A stretch of DNA of 64,000 bases from Cystobasidium ongulense (taxonomy: Eukaryota; Basidiomycota; Cystobasidiomycetes; Cystobasidiales; Cystobasidiaceae). Made by a program: the position numbers and the translations under genes. Below the pieces are notes generated by a model. The model worked only from the letters and a program-made list of their open reading frames with translations. It had not been told where the DNA came from and searched no databases. Where the stretch lies: NCBI GenBank assembly GCA_022835595.1, contig BQUP01000006.1, positions 943,307-1,007,306 of the forward strand, written 5' to 3'. Positions 35,624 to 47,549 of this stretch are shown here, one piece after another (position 1 is the stretch's first letter; each line of letters opens with the position of its first letter).

Positions 35624-36229
35624 GCTGAGTGAGCTTCGCTCTGAGCTGACCTTGTTTCTCCTCTGCGACCTTCTCTTGCTTCAGCTTGAGGGACCTTGAC
35701 CGTTAGGTGTTCAGCTATCTGGAAGACTGGAGGCTCTTTGACAGAAGTCAGCGCGTGAGCGACAGTCTTGAGGAGCGGACAAGCGTAGCTTGCTGCTGAA
35801 TGACTCACAGTGCAATGCTGAGCTGGCTTGCTGTTAAGCTTGTTGTTTGCGTGAGGAATGCAGTCGGAGCTTCACTTGCCACCTGCTTCGAAAGGCTTGA
35901 AAGCGTCAGCCTGGGAGAACAGACGAAACTAACGACATCAGCGATAGACTCTGGCGCAAATAAGCTCATGGGTGACTCACTGTCAGTATTGCGCTCTTGC
36001 TAGCTATGTGACGATATGCTGGAGCGTCAGCGACGGAGACCGGCCCAATACTCTGACCGTCAGCGAAGTGAGATTCATTGAGAAAGGCCTTATGGCCATC
36101 GGGGAAGCTTTTTTGAAGGACTTCTAACAAAGATGAGCCTCTTTACGGATGCTGCACCGTCTTGCGACAGCTTAACAGCTGCAGGATGGCTTCGGTTGGC
36201 AAAAGCAAAGTGGGCAAAAGATAAGGGCT

Positions 36230-36247
36230 GCCTTGCTGCAGCAAGGC
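36230..36247. repeat. 18-bp perfect palindrome
   Basis: The sequence GCCTTGCTGCAGCAAGGC reads identically on both strands. It lies in the gene-poor region, with no neighbouring gene start within 1 kb. Confidence 0.8.
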
Positions 36248-37320
36248 CTTTTCGAGAAGAAAGGCAATTATTCCTTTGCCGAAGGTATGATCGGAATGGA
36301 ATATTTTCTTTCTATTAAGTTATAGGAGATTGAGGTAGCTCACATCGTCCACACGACTCCACAGGGTTGATTCACTTGCTAGATTGGCATATATGAGCCA
36401 AACAGCTGCTAGGCTTTCATATGCATGCTTGGGAGATCAAGTTCTCGCGCGTAGCTGATGAGTATCATAAATTACCTATCTATCCACATCGTGCACGCTG
36501 CAGTACCGTTTTATGGGTTGAGGCTGGGGCTAACTTACGGGATCTACGGGATCCACGGTGTGGACATCATCTCTTTTGTTGGGCGTGGAGCTACCGCAAA
36601 ATTGCCTGTGTGGCTCCGGACCTCGACGGATTGCCCATCATGTGATACAGAGTAGTAGACGACACTTTTCGGTAAGCAAGAGACTCCTTTCGGTGAATAT
36701 GGCCTGGTTAACTGACCCTCCGCCAATCATCAATTGTGTTTGTACGTTCTGGAAGCCAACCCGGAACCGCATCCTGGGAAAAGTGCCAGATTCTGAGGAA
36801 ACCCCGGCGGAGCGGAGCCCCGCGGCCGTGCAAGGTACCTGAAACATGCTTGTGACTTACTGTGTCTCTTGTTTCTGGCACAAACAGGTTGTGCGAAAAT
36901 TGCAGTAGCGTATACCACTCGCTCTTTGATAGATAATACCGTACTGCAAGTACTGTAGGCTGGGGTATCGCCTACCGCGTTTTGCTGTTGTAGGTACCGG
37001 TGTTTAACCTGAGTGTGACCTTTTCCATTCAATTGCCTTTTGGGAGGCTGGCTCAGGCGAGTTTAATTTCAGGCCTATTTACCTTTGCTATCTCACGCGC
37101 TCCAATTGATGCCAACTTGGCAACTTTCAATTTGGGGAGGGCCCCCGGCGGTCTCTGGGGACCGCCTGGAATTGTGAATCTTCTTTTGAGGCGCTCCATT
37201 GGGGCATCTGGCTTCATCTCGCGATTTGTTCTGCCAACAAAAGCATCTGCAGCTCTCTTTCCTTCTTATCAGTCACCTCGACCTCCCCCGACTTACCTGA
37301 CCCAGCGAGATACGCCCACT

Positions 37321-39579
37321 ATGGCGGCCATCCACAAGCATGAAAGTGCCATTCCCTCGCTCGAAGGCGGCGAAGAGAAGCCCATGGCGATCCCCCTAGA
37401 AGACGGCGATGATCTTCATGCTCTTGCTGCTCGCGGCCATGTAGCTACTGATCAATATGTGCGTTGAGCATTGTCACATGCCATCGCAGCTGCTCTGCCA
37501 TCCGTCTCTAGCTGACACAACGTTGCGTTTCGTCCTTCTTGTCATGCAGGGCCGACCGCTCGTCACATTCGACCCAAAGGCTGAAGCCAAATTGCGCATG
37601 AAGATTGATCTTTACATCATTCCGACTGTCGCCATCCTCTACCTCTTCTGCTTCATTGATGTGAGTGTCTCGTAGCTCTGGGTCGTCTCCCAGACCAGTG
37701 CTGATGCTTGCATTGCCCATCGTGCACCTACCGTTTCTCAGCGAGCAAACATTGGAAATGCCAAACTTGCGGGTCTCGAGAAGGATCTTGGACTCAAGGG
37801 CTACGACTATAACATCCTGCTCACCAGTTTCTACATTTCTTATGTCATCTTTGAAATCCCCTCCAAGTGAGCTGCAAACCGCGTCACGCGCTGCGTATTT
37901 GACTGTCGGACTGACTTGAATCTCATTCTAGTCTTCTCTGCAAAGTCGTTGGACCAGGCAGATGGATTCCATTCATCACTTTTGGCTTCGGAGTGAGCCG
38001 TTCTCATCTCGAGCCGGATCGTCACTTCTTATGCTGACCTTGTTGTTCGCAGCTCATGTCCCTATGCACAGCATTCGTCCACAATAGAGCTCAGGCTGCA
38101 GCAGTCCGTTTCCTTCTCGGAATCTTCGAAGCTGGTATGCTTCCCGGTATCGCATACTACCTCTCTCGGTGGTACAGGAAGTCCGAATTGGCTTTCCGTC
38201 TCGCTCTCTACCTCGTCACCGCACCTCTGTAAGCCAAGTCAAGAATCGCAGACCAGCATGACCAGATACTAATGTTCTACTCCTCAACAGAGCCGGTGCC
38301 TTTGGAGGCCTCTTAGCTTCGGTTATTCTAAAGATCGAGAATGGCATTGGTAGTGTGCACACATGGCAAATGATCTTCCTCATTGAAGGAATCATCACCT
38401 GCGTTCTAGCCCTTATCAGTTACTTTACGCTCACCGACCGACCTGCTACTGCCAGATGGCTCAACGAAGAGGAGAAGCGTAAGTGTTGCACTTGTCGACA
38501 GCGCTATCTAAGCCAACAAGCTAACTGGCGGTCTTCCATTGTATAGTCTTGGCTATTGCCCGAGTAAAATCCGAGAACGTCGGTTCCACAACAGTATTGG
38601 ATAAGATGGACAAGACCAAGGTTTATCGCGGTCTTTTCAGTCCCTCTACCATGGCTATTGCCTTCATTTTCTTGCTCGACAACATCACCGTCCAAGGTCT
38701 TGCTTTCTTCCTCCCTACGTATGTCCATGCTCCCGTCAATGTCGACCTTTGTACAGTTGCTGACAGTACTTTGGCTTCATATACCTTCTTCGCACTACAG
38801 TATCGTCCGTACTATCTATCCTGGAAGAACCGTCATCTACCAGCAGTTACGCACAGTGCCACCTTATTTGGTCGCCATTTTCACCAATTTGCTATTCCCC
38901 TACTTGTCGTGGAAGTTGGACAAGCGTCTAATCTTCATGATTGCATCAGCTCCCATGATGATGGTGGGTCCCTTGTCGTAATAGCGCGGGTTTTGCCAAA
39001 TACTGACACGCATTCGTGGGGAAACAGGCTGGTTATATTATGTTCCTTGGTACCACAAATGGCACAGTTAGATACGGAGTAAGCTTCTATGCCCTAGCAG
39101 TAGTTTCTAAACACAACGCTAAAGGCTTTTGCATCAGGCAACCTTCCTGATCACCTCCGGTGCTTTCCCCTTCGGAGCAATGTCCAACGCACAAGTCGCT
39201 GCCAACTTGCTCTCCGATACTTCACGATCTGCTGGTATTGGTGCCAATGTCATGATGGGTAACATTGGTGGTCTGATTTCAACTTGGGCTTGTAAGTCGG
39301 CCTCCTGCATCTAGGAGCAATGTAGACCTATGTAATGTCTAATTCTGGTGGTCTTGTACAGTCCTCCCGTTCGATGGCCCCAATTATCCTATCGGTAATG
39401 GTCTCAACTTGGCTACATCAACCACAATCTTCGCTCTCTGTATCGGCTTGTGGTTCTGGCAGAAGTTCGATAACAAGAAACGTGACAAGCGCGATGTTAA
39501 CGCTGAATTGGCCGGCTTGACCGAGTATCAAATTGAAGACCTCGACTGGAAGCATCCTGCTCACAGATGGAGAATGTAA
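37321..39579 (+). CDS. MFS anion:cation symporter, Dal5 (allantoate permease)-type, copy 1
   Basis: Model: 37321..37458, 37550..37660, 37742..37866, 37932..37992, 38053..38228, 38291..38478, 38547..38718, 38801..38963, 39028..39078, 39138..39291, 39362..39579; 518 aa. About 12 transmembrane helices. Signatures of the fungal ACS/Dal5 family: RMKIDLYIIPTVAILYLFCF (TM1), RANIGNAKLAGLEKDLGL, YNILLTSFYISYVIFEIPSN, RFLLGIFEAGMLPGIAYYLS, and LTDRPATARWLNEEEK before the central loop. The cytosolic N-terminus carries DDLHALAARGHVATDQY. Dal5-family members import allantoate, ureidosuccinate, nicotinate, vitamins or dipeptides; the substrate here is not determined. Codons are strongly C/G-ending, suggesting high expression. 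It is one of a tandem pair; ten intron positions are shared with copy 2. Confidence 0.9.
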
Positions 39580-40493
39580 AGAGGGATGCAAGACCATAAG
39601 GAGATGTCAATCCGTTTCGGGCTAGATCTGGTGCGAAGAAGCCTGGAAGATCACTCACTCAGTCGACTGTATCACAATGTTTTTAGGGTCTTGGGCGCGA
39701 TTAGCGCGTTTATAAGTTCCTGCATCTGGCGCATATTCATGTCTGCATATCGATATGCAATGGTAATTCTTTCGACACTTTTTCACGCTTCGGACTCCGC
39801 GACATACTTAGCTGACTAGGATGCCAGCGAGAAGCCACTGATTGGAGGCCAAGCTAAGGCTTTATTCTCGTAGAATCGCGGCCATCTATCTGGACCAGCT
39901 TCAACAAGTACGACTGTCATGTCACTACTGGTTAGAAGCATCGAACAGGTTTGCAGCTCCGGAGAAAATTGGACCCAGCCGGAACCGCTTTTACGCAAGA
40001 ATCTGCAAGTTTACGGATGTCCTTCCCTACCGCAGCCGGCCACTTCGTGTGGCGGAGTCTCTTCCGGAGTCGCTGTTCTTTTACAGTAGGCAATCAAGTT
40101 GTTCCAGTTCGGCTAAGCGGGTGCCGGTCAACGCGGAGTCTTAGCCAAGCACCAGTCTGGGCAAAGTGGGGCCTGAAAGACCTGGATCTCTGATTGGAAG
40201 GATGCGGCTCCAAAAACCGATCGAGCGGGGCCTCTTGCCCTGGATCAGGAGCTTTCTGGCGGGCCTCGGGTGGAGCCCAGCTACTGAAACTCTGCTCAAA
40301 CTGCTCAAACCGGGGGTTGCGTTTTCTGGGGAAACATTGTTCCAGCCCAGCGAATCCTGCTCTTCTCCAAACGCGATCTTCCCACAATTCGACTCCACAA
40401 AGTAATTCAGCTCACACTCTGCGTCGTGTCCTGCTTTCCCTTCTCCCTACGCTCACAACCCAAATAAACTGAATAGGCGGAAACTTCAGCAGC
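39580..40493. promoter_or_regulatory. Promoter region of MFS transporter copy 2
   Basis: 914 bp. GC-rich near 40140-40340. The word CCGGAACCGC (39979-39988) is also present upstream of copy 1 at a similar distance from the ATG (about 515 versus 560 bp). No gene seen. Confidence 0.45.
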
Positions 40494-42870
40494 ATGGCTA
40501 CCAATGGCCACTACAATCACGACATTGCGGACGCAGAGACTGGGGCTATAAACAAGGAGAAGCCTACAACCTTTGCACTCGAAGATAACGAAGACATCCA
40601 CGCTCTAGCCGAGCGTGGTCACGTCGCTACAGACCAATATGTCAGTAGATCTTCAGCACACGATGTCATTCGGAGTGTTCTGCTGACCGGTGAAAGCTTG
40701 TTTGGAACAGGGAAGACCGCTTATAACCTTTGACCCCAAGCTTGAGGCAAAGCTACGGATGAAAATCGATCTCATGATTGTTCCAACAGTCTCAATCCTG
40801 TACCTCTTCTGCTTTATCGATGTGAGCTTGCACTTTTGCGCACACCTGCATAGTACCCGCAACGGTACTTGTACGGTGATCGGAGATTTTCCTCTCAGTC
40901 TTTGACCGCAATGTTCGGATAGCTGACTCGTTCCGTTTCCTGATCCCTGCCCTATCTATTACTCTTGTAGCGAGCAAACATCGGAAATGCCAGATTGGCA
41001 GGCTTAGAGCGTGATTTGGGCCTCACAGGCTACGATTATAACATCCTCCTCACCTGCTTCTATATCTCGTATATCCTCTTCGAAATCCCATCCAAGTAAG
41101 CACTTGCATAATTCTCCGCAGGTGATTCGAGCTGAGTCAGTCGCAACAGCCTGCTATGCAAGATTGTTGGTCCTGGCAAATGGATTCCCTTCATTTCGTT
41201 CTGCTTCGGCGTAAGTCAGAATTACACCACTTTGTTGAAGGCTACATCCTTTTAATGCCCTCGTTCTTCTGCAGCTACTCTCCCTATGTACAGCTTTCGT
41301 CAAGACATTCGGCCAAGCCTGCGCCGTTCGATTCCTTCTTGGTATTTTCGAAGCAGGCATGCTGCCAGGAATCGCGTACTACATGTCGAGATGGTATAGG
41401 AAGAGCGAACTTGCTTTCCGATTGGCCCTTTACATTGTCATGGCTCCCCTGTATGCGCCCCCGACTTTTACCATTATTGAGAACCGCCACTGACTGAACA
41501 TTTGAAATATCTCTCTTTTTCAGAGCCGGTGCCTTCGGAGGACTGCTTGCTTCGGGTATTCTGAAGCTCTCTGGCATTGGTTCGGTTGAACGATGGGAAA
41601 TGATTTTCCTCGTTGAGGGTATCATTACTTGCGGACTTTCCATCATTGGATATTTCACCTTGACGGATCGACCTGCCACTGCGCGCTGGTTGAATGAGGA
41701 GGAGAAACGTAAGTGCTGCGGTCTAGTTCGTCTACACGCGATACTCGATCTGACCCCCACTCGCTCCATAGTCCTGGCTATTGCCCGAGTCAAGTCCGAA
41801 AATGTCGGTGCCACAACCGTTCTAGACAAGATCGACAAGCCAAAGATCATGCGCGGTATCTTCTGCCCTACTACCATTGGAATCTCACTCATTTTCCTCT
41901 TGAACAACGTCACTGTCCAAGGTCTCGCTTTCTTCTTGCCTACGTATGTAGACGTTGTGTTACACACTCGACCTCAAAAAATTAGCTTACATTTGGTTCT
42001 ATCTTCTACAGCATCGTTCGCTCAATCTACCCTGGTACCACCACTATCTCTCAGCAACTCCGAACTGTACCACCTTATGTAGTCGGCGCTTTCTTCGTAA
42101 TTCTCTTCCCCTTCCTATCGTGGAAGACAGACCGTCGCTTGATCTACATGATTATATCCGCACCCATGATTATGGTCAGTAACGAACTTCACGCTGAGGT
42201 GGGAGTAAGCTAATCGGTTCATGTATGGCATGCAGGTTGGGTATATCATGTTCTTGGCATCAAAGAATCAGCAAGTCCGATACGGGGTGCGTCGAATTAC
42301 TTGCATGGTCAGAACTGAATTGAACTGAACTGACACCTTCACCTTATTTCATCGCAGGCCACGTTCCTTATCACTTCAGGTGCTTTCCCCTTCGGTTCTC
42401 TCACCAATGCACACGTCTCGGCCAATCTCTTGTCGGATACATCGCGATCAGCTGGAATCGGTACCAATGTCATGTTCGGAAACGTTGGTGGTCTTATCTC
42501 AACCTGGGCCTGTAAGTTCTGCCCGCCACCTTCGGTGATGCTATAGTTCAGCACAGCAACTGAGCCTCTCGTGTGTGCCTTGTACAGTCTTGCCATTCGA
42601 TGGACCTAACTATCCCATCGGTAAGCATCCTGTTTTTCTCGTCTCGTCCGCTGGGAAGCAAGAGTAATTTTCCCATCTTCTCCAGGCAACGGACTCAATT
42701 TGGCGACTTCCTCGACTATCCTGCTCCTATCTGTTGCACTCTATCTCTGGCAAATCGCCGATAACAAACGACGGGATAAGCGAGATGTTACGGCCGAGCT
42801 TGCTGGTCTCACGACTGCTCAAGTCGAAGACCTTGACTGGAAGCACCCTGCTCACAGGTGGAGGATGTAA
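40494..42870 (+). CDS. MFS anion:cation symporter, Dal5-type, copy 2
   Basis: Model: 40494..40640, 40711..40821, 40971..41095, 41150..41210, 41275..41450, 41524..41708, 41772..41943, 42012..42174, 42236..42286, 42358..42511, 42588..42620, 42686..42870; 520 aa. It is closely related to copy 1: TM1 RMKIDLMIVPTVSILYLFCF, RANIGNARLAGLERDLGLTG, FGQACAVRFLLGIFEAGMLP, and a C-terminus ending KHPAHRWRM as in copy 1. Exon lengths are identical to copy 1 in exons 2-5 and 7-10. Copy 2 has one additional phase-1 intron (42621..42685) in the sequence NYPIG that copy 1 lacks. Both copies look functional. Differences in helices (for example LLSLCTAFVKTFGQ versus LMSLCTAFVHNRAQ) may reflect different substrates. 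Confidence 0.9.
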
Positions 42871-43414
42871 AGCAGGAGAGATGCGCTTGTTTCAGGCATT
42901 TAATCACATTCCCCTGCTCTATGCGGCGTAGCTTTTACAGGTTCCGAACGCCTTTTGTATGATGTAGCTCTCTCTGTACAGGGAAAAGGTCCGGTGTCGG
43001 TATAATCTCATGGACGTGCATTCCATGAAAGTGGAAACACGAATGTTAAGATTCGTAACGTGGGAGGCAAGGCCTGACAAGCATAAAGTATTGTCTGAAA
43101 CTTCACTTGCATTGGACCTTTGGAACACTTGCCTGCAATCGCACCTGTCACCTTGTAACTGTGGTGGCGTGAGTCAACCTGGGCCACAGAGTAGGCAGTC
43201 ACAGCCTGCCGAGGTCTGTTTGCAATTTGCAGCTGTGGTTCAGGCTTGCCATACCTAAGGATGTATGCATCTCACTCTCTGAGTCGCACGAAATGTCCCC
43301 GATCACGCTCTGTATCGGGCGACCGAGCTGGCGGATGCGTCTCATCGTCGTTCACACACCTCACTCTCACTCTCATTCACCTAGGCACACCACCTCCGCT
43401 CTAGATAGTACACC
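42871..43414. promoter_or_regulatory. Intergenic region and NPC2-like promoter
   Basis: 544 bp between tandem + strand genes. ACTCTC/CACAC-rich near 43360-43385, just before the start codon. Nothing else distinctive. Confidence 0.4.
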
Positions 43415-44264
43415 ATGAAGTCAGCAAGCATTCTTGTCGCAGTGGCAGCTGCTATGCTGCCGTCCAGCATGGCCAGTCCGGCCGTCAACGTTGTAGACTG
43501 GACAGCACAGCAAGTCGCCCGGTTTGGCGAGGCCGACACGCCATCGAGCAACGGCCAACTCCATGCTGCATCTGGCTGGCAGTTCATAGACTGCGGTGTG
43601 TACCATTCACTTATCTATTGAATGGCGAAACACAGCTGATGACGCTTGCGGAACACCTAGGCGAACCTGAGGATGCGCTCGAGATCAAGAGCCTTCGAGT
43701 CGAGCCAGATCCGCCTCAACCAGGCAAGAAGATGACAATTTACGCAGAGGGAACTGCTCACCAGCGCATCGAGGTATGTGCTCTTGCATCTGAGATCGCC
43801 TTAGCGCATCCCGCTTGGACGAGCGCCACTGACGTCCCGGGTATCTTACAGAAAGGCGCATATGCCGACGTTATCGTCAAGCTGGGCCTCATCAAGCTTC
43901 TCACCAAGAGATTTGATATCTGCGAAGAGCTGTGTGTTTTTGTTATTAGCTGAAAGAGCAAGAGTCGTAACTGATACTTCGGCTTTTGCGTATATAGCCA
44001 GAATGCCAATGCATCCATGAAATGCCCCATCGAGAAGGGTGAACATACGATAGTACAGTCTGTCGACTTGCCAGCAGAAATACCGAAGGGTAAGTTCGTT
44101 AGTATCGTGTTGCTGTGCGGAAAGGAAGTTGACTCGTGGTGGACTCGTCTTCTACTTTGGCGGTGACAGCCAAGTTCACAGTCAACGCTCAAGCATGGAC
44201 ACAACCTCCTGAATACCCAATGGGTTGCGCTACCATTGTCATCGACTTTATGGACCGAAACTAG
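43415..44264 (+). CDS. NPC2: NPC2/ML-domain phosphatidylglycerol/phosphatidylinositol transfer protein
   Basis: Model: 43415..43595, 43661..43773, 43852..43931, 43998..44089, 44170..44264; 186 aa. Signal peptide residues 1-20 (MKSASILVAVAAAMLPSSMA), a short pro-region, then the ML (MD-2-related lipid-recognition) domain: WQFIDCG-EPEDALEIKSLRVEPDPPQPG, GTAHQRIE, ADVIVKLGLIKLL, FDICEEL, MKCPIEKGEHTIVQSVDLP, KFTVNAQAWT and GCATIVIDFMD. Cysteines at the expected positions form the ML disulfides. Fungal Npc2 carries sterols or phospholipids in the vacuole lumen. For intron 1, the acceptor at 43660 (CCTAG) rather than the nearer CACAG keeps the frame and restores the conserved DCG motif. Length is normal. 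Confidence 0.93.
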
Positions 44265-44797
44265 TTCACCGGCAGTCTAGTAGTGTTTCACCCGGGTCCG
44301 GTTTCTATCTCTTATCCAGTGTTTCCACCTTTCGCCTTCTGTAGACCAGTTCGAGTTTGTCCCATCTACTACTGCGTTGTAGTATTGTGCAAGTACGCAT
44401 CAGTATAGCAATTCACGCCTTGTATAATTATCTACTTGAATGTGCAGGGCGTGGAAAATAGGTTGCTGGTGGCCTACCTTTCTTCAACCCTCAGTGGAGG
44501 TCTTACTGTAGCACTGAATCCAAGTTACACCGCCGCGCAGACATGCAAATGGTGGCCCGTTGTCATCTTCCTTGCAGCTTGCGCTTGCGCTTGCCGACCG
44601 CCGGCTGCCTTTCTTTCTGCTTCGCCACAACTCGACAGCGACAACGAGATTGAAGATAACCTCAATAGCGAGGACAGAGTGGTGTGCTCTTCGAAAAGCC
44701 CTCTGTAGTCATTCAACTACTATACCTATCTTAAACACGCGAAAAGCAGAATAAGCCTGCCTGCCTGCTTTTCGACAGACGGAAATCAAACAAGCGA
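44265..44797. promoter_or_regulatory. Intergenic region and N-acetylglutamate synthase promoter
   Basis: 533 bp. The 90-aa ORF 44436..44708 has no start support or domain. No upstream ORF of attenuator-peptide type was recognised. Confidence 0.4.
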
Positions 44798-47004
44798 ATG
44801 CAGAATGTCCTTCAGAAAACCAGCCATAGACTTCATGCGTATATCTCCAGGCCCGGAGAGCTGTACAACCTGCGAGCTAACCCTCGTACTCCGGTGACAG
44901 CAGCTCGGTATCGCCATGTACGTGTTCTTTGAATGCCTGACAGGGCTCTTGTTGGACAGATCAATCTGACAAGTGTGCCTTTTCGCATGCAACAGGACCG
45001 GACGACAGCGGGCCAGCAGGTACGATGGCAGCACATGAGTTCTCGAGATAACAAGAACAATATAGACAAAGTGAGTCGTTCTACCAAGGCTTTGGCCGCC
45101 TTGGCTGTTCGCATTTGACAATTCTAATTAACGAGTCATTGCTTTTATAATTACAACAGGAGTTCATCCTTTCAATCCTTCAAGCACAGCCATCAGCTCG
45201 TGATTCACGCTCTTATCTCAAAGCATTTGCGTCAGAAGACCTACAAAAAGCACAAAATAAACTTCCTTTGCTTGATTTGAAACGTTCACAGCTATCTGCT
45301 GCTGGACTCGTCGACCATAATGGGGTAGTAAACGAAGCTCGTAACAAGGCAACCACGTCTGATATGAATGACACAAAGACGGCAAAAGAAACTCAAAGAG
45401 GAAAAGCAAAAGACGCAGGAATTGTAGAAGCGTTGTTGAATCCAATTACAAAACACACAGCTCTTGTCAAAATACAAGGACCTTTTACAAAACGTCAAAT
45501 TGCAAGTATTGCAGCAGGATTATTCTATCTTGAAAGATTGGGATTGATATCAATTGTCGTCATTGACGATGAATCTTGGTCCCATAATGGTTTCATGGGT
45601 GCTTCTTCAAGTCAATTAAAAAAAGAAATGTTGGATTTCACACTGTCCCTCTCGGAAGCTCTGGAAAAGGTCGGTGGAACATCTGTTCCTATTATGAACA
45701 ATATCTTCAAATTAGGCAACGCTAGAAATCAATCACAAGATGGCAGTAGGTCGCCAGATTCGAATGGAGAAGAAGATGATGCAGCAATGTTCGATACAGC
45801 TACTTGCGTTCAGTCGCTTGTACCTATCCGAGCTGCAATCGCACGAGGAGAAATGCCAATCATCGCTCCTATAGCGTATGACTCTGCGCTTTCCTCGGTA
45901 GCTGTACCCGCGAATGATGCCATTAAGGCATTGGTAGCTTGTTTAGCACGTGAAGGAAAACCGGCGAATCCACAATCAAAGGATGATATTGATCTTACAC
46001 CATTACGAATGATGGTCATAAACAGAGAAGGTGGTATACCATCACCTGCAAGAGGAGGCAATCCACATCTCAGTATCAACCTCCAATCTGAATTTGATTA
46101 CATTAAAGATACTTTCGTATGGAAGAATTCACATCCTACCTCTTTGAGCAACTTGAGCCTGTTAAGATCATGCTTGTTTCAGTTACCTAGAGAATCTTCA
46201 GCAGTTATACTTTCACATCGATCTCCTAGTAGTTTGATTGCTAATTTAATCAATAATAGACCCTCTATATCACCTTCTTTACATTATTCCCTGCTGCCTT
46301 CTGGCAAGAACTCTTCGCTTCAACACATGCCTACTATAGTCCGACGTGGTCTACCTATCAGGGTTATTCGAGATGTCAAATCTATAGACAAGGAGAAGTG
46401 CACGAAGGTATTGCAGGCGAGCTTCAGACAGGTGTTGGATCAAGAATCATATTACGCTAGATTAGAGAGAGATATGGATTTCATTATCGTCGCTGGTGAG
46501 GGCGAGACGGATTATCAAGCTGTGGCTATTGTCACCCGCGAAAGAGATTGGGAACATCCAAATTCAACTCCTATTTCCTACCTGGACAAGTTTGCAGTCC
46601 TGCCGTCTCTGCAAGGGGACGGAACAGTCGATTTCATGTGGACTGCTCTGCGAGACGAGACGTTTGGTCTAGGTTTGTTAGACGCTCTCAATCCAAATGG
46701 AGGTAAAGAGGGTATAGGTCTAGGGGTAGATCTAGTATGGAGGAGTCGAGCTGATAATCCAGTCAACAAATGGTACTTTGAACGAAGTAATGGATTTGTC
46801 CATATTCCCGAGATGGGAAATGGGGGAGCCAAAGGTACTTTATTCTGGTGTGATGCAGAGGATAGATTGATTAGACATATGGAGAATGATGATAGTCATC
46901 AGAGCGAGAGGAAGAGTGTTAGCTTTTTGCTCAAGGAAGAACAAGGGAGATTGAGTAGATGGGCTAGAGTGATTGGAGCCATCAAGAGCTGTTGGGTGCA
47001 TTGA
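44798..47004 (+). CDS. ARG2: Mitochondrial N-acetylglutamate synthase (ARG2 type)
   Basis: Model: 44798..44917, 44996..45070, 45160..47004; 679 aa. It catalyses acetyl-CoA + L-glutamate to N-acetylglutamate, the first step of arginine/ornithine synthesis, in mitochondria. Exon 1 encodes a basic presequence (MQNVLQKTSHRLHAYISRPG). The EFILSILQAQPSARDSRSYL block that opens the fungal enzyme follows, then the amino-acid-kinase-like domain (ALVKIQGPFTKRQIASIAAG, LGLISIVVIDDE) and the C-terminal GNAT domain (DFIIVAGEGETDYQAVAIVT, YLDKFAVLPSLQGDGTVDFMW, DLVWRSRADNPVNKWYFERS, FWCD). The pattern 'VWRSR--NP-N-WYF-RS' is diagnostic for NAGS. An acidic insert at about residues 218-228 (NGEEDDA) is not conserved. 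Regulation by arginine feedback is expected from the family, not seen. Confidence 0.93.
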
Positions 47005-47549
47005 CTCCGACGCATAAGACTGGAGTGTATCATCAACTAGAGTCTCAGTAGCAGTACCAGCAGTATATATCCGTAGTCGGTCGTTATGCAATACCATACA
47101 GTATTTTTTTCCCATCAAGTCGTCTATGCCGCGGTCCACTGACCTCGCCACTAGCTGTCGCGGTGTCTTTTTCTCTTCTCCCACAAGCAGAAGCGGGCAA
47201 CGGGGTCGAGTTGAGAACTGTACAAGCAAGCAAGCATGCCGCATGCACCGTCCACGCTATGCATGCAGTGAGCTAGTCCAGCTCGCACGGCCCCTAACGC
47301 AAGCAAGCAGACGACGGTTGCGATCAAGGCAAGGCGGTGGACATGGCAACGTCGCCGGCTGGATGGGCGCGTGGCAGTCGAGACTGATGTCCAGATGGCG
47401 TTGGAGTGGCCTGCTCTCATTCACGACGACTGCTGCTGTCTCTCTGTCTTTGTCATTCTACTCGACTCCAAGCTACAGCCGCCCGACTCGCTCGCCCATC
47501 GGACAGGTCAAAACAGACTTGCAGTGTGGACAGTGGGCGACCACTCATC
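47005..47549. promoter_or_regulatory. Intergenic region and promoter of Ser-rich protein
   Basis: 545 bp. The longer open frame upstream of 47550 continues the next gene's frame but has no conserved look. I place the start at 47550, with the remainder as promoter/leader. Confidence 0.4.

Larger units (their letters stand above)
35243..37320. other. Gene-poor region upstream of MFS transporter 1
   Basis: About 2.1 kb. The left third contains the long hairpin (35473-35623) and repeated TGACTCA/GAGTGAG-like words around 35625-35990. A perfect 18-bp palindrome lies at 36230-36247. The right part must hold the promoter of the first Dal5-type transporter, including the word CCGGAACCGC at 36761-36770. 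No convincing coding sequence. Confidence 0.5.

Noticed and set aside
44436-44708. 90-aa ORF with a Cys/Ala hydrophobic segment
   Set aside because: Lies in the promoter of the N-acetylglutamate synthase gene; no conserved feature or splice continuation.
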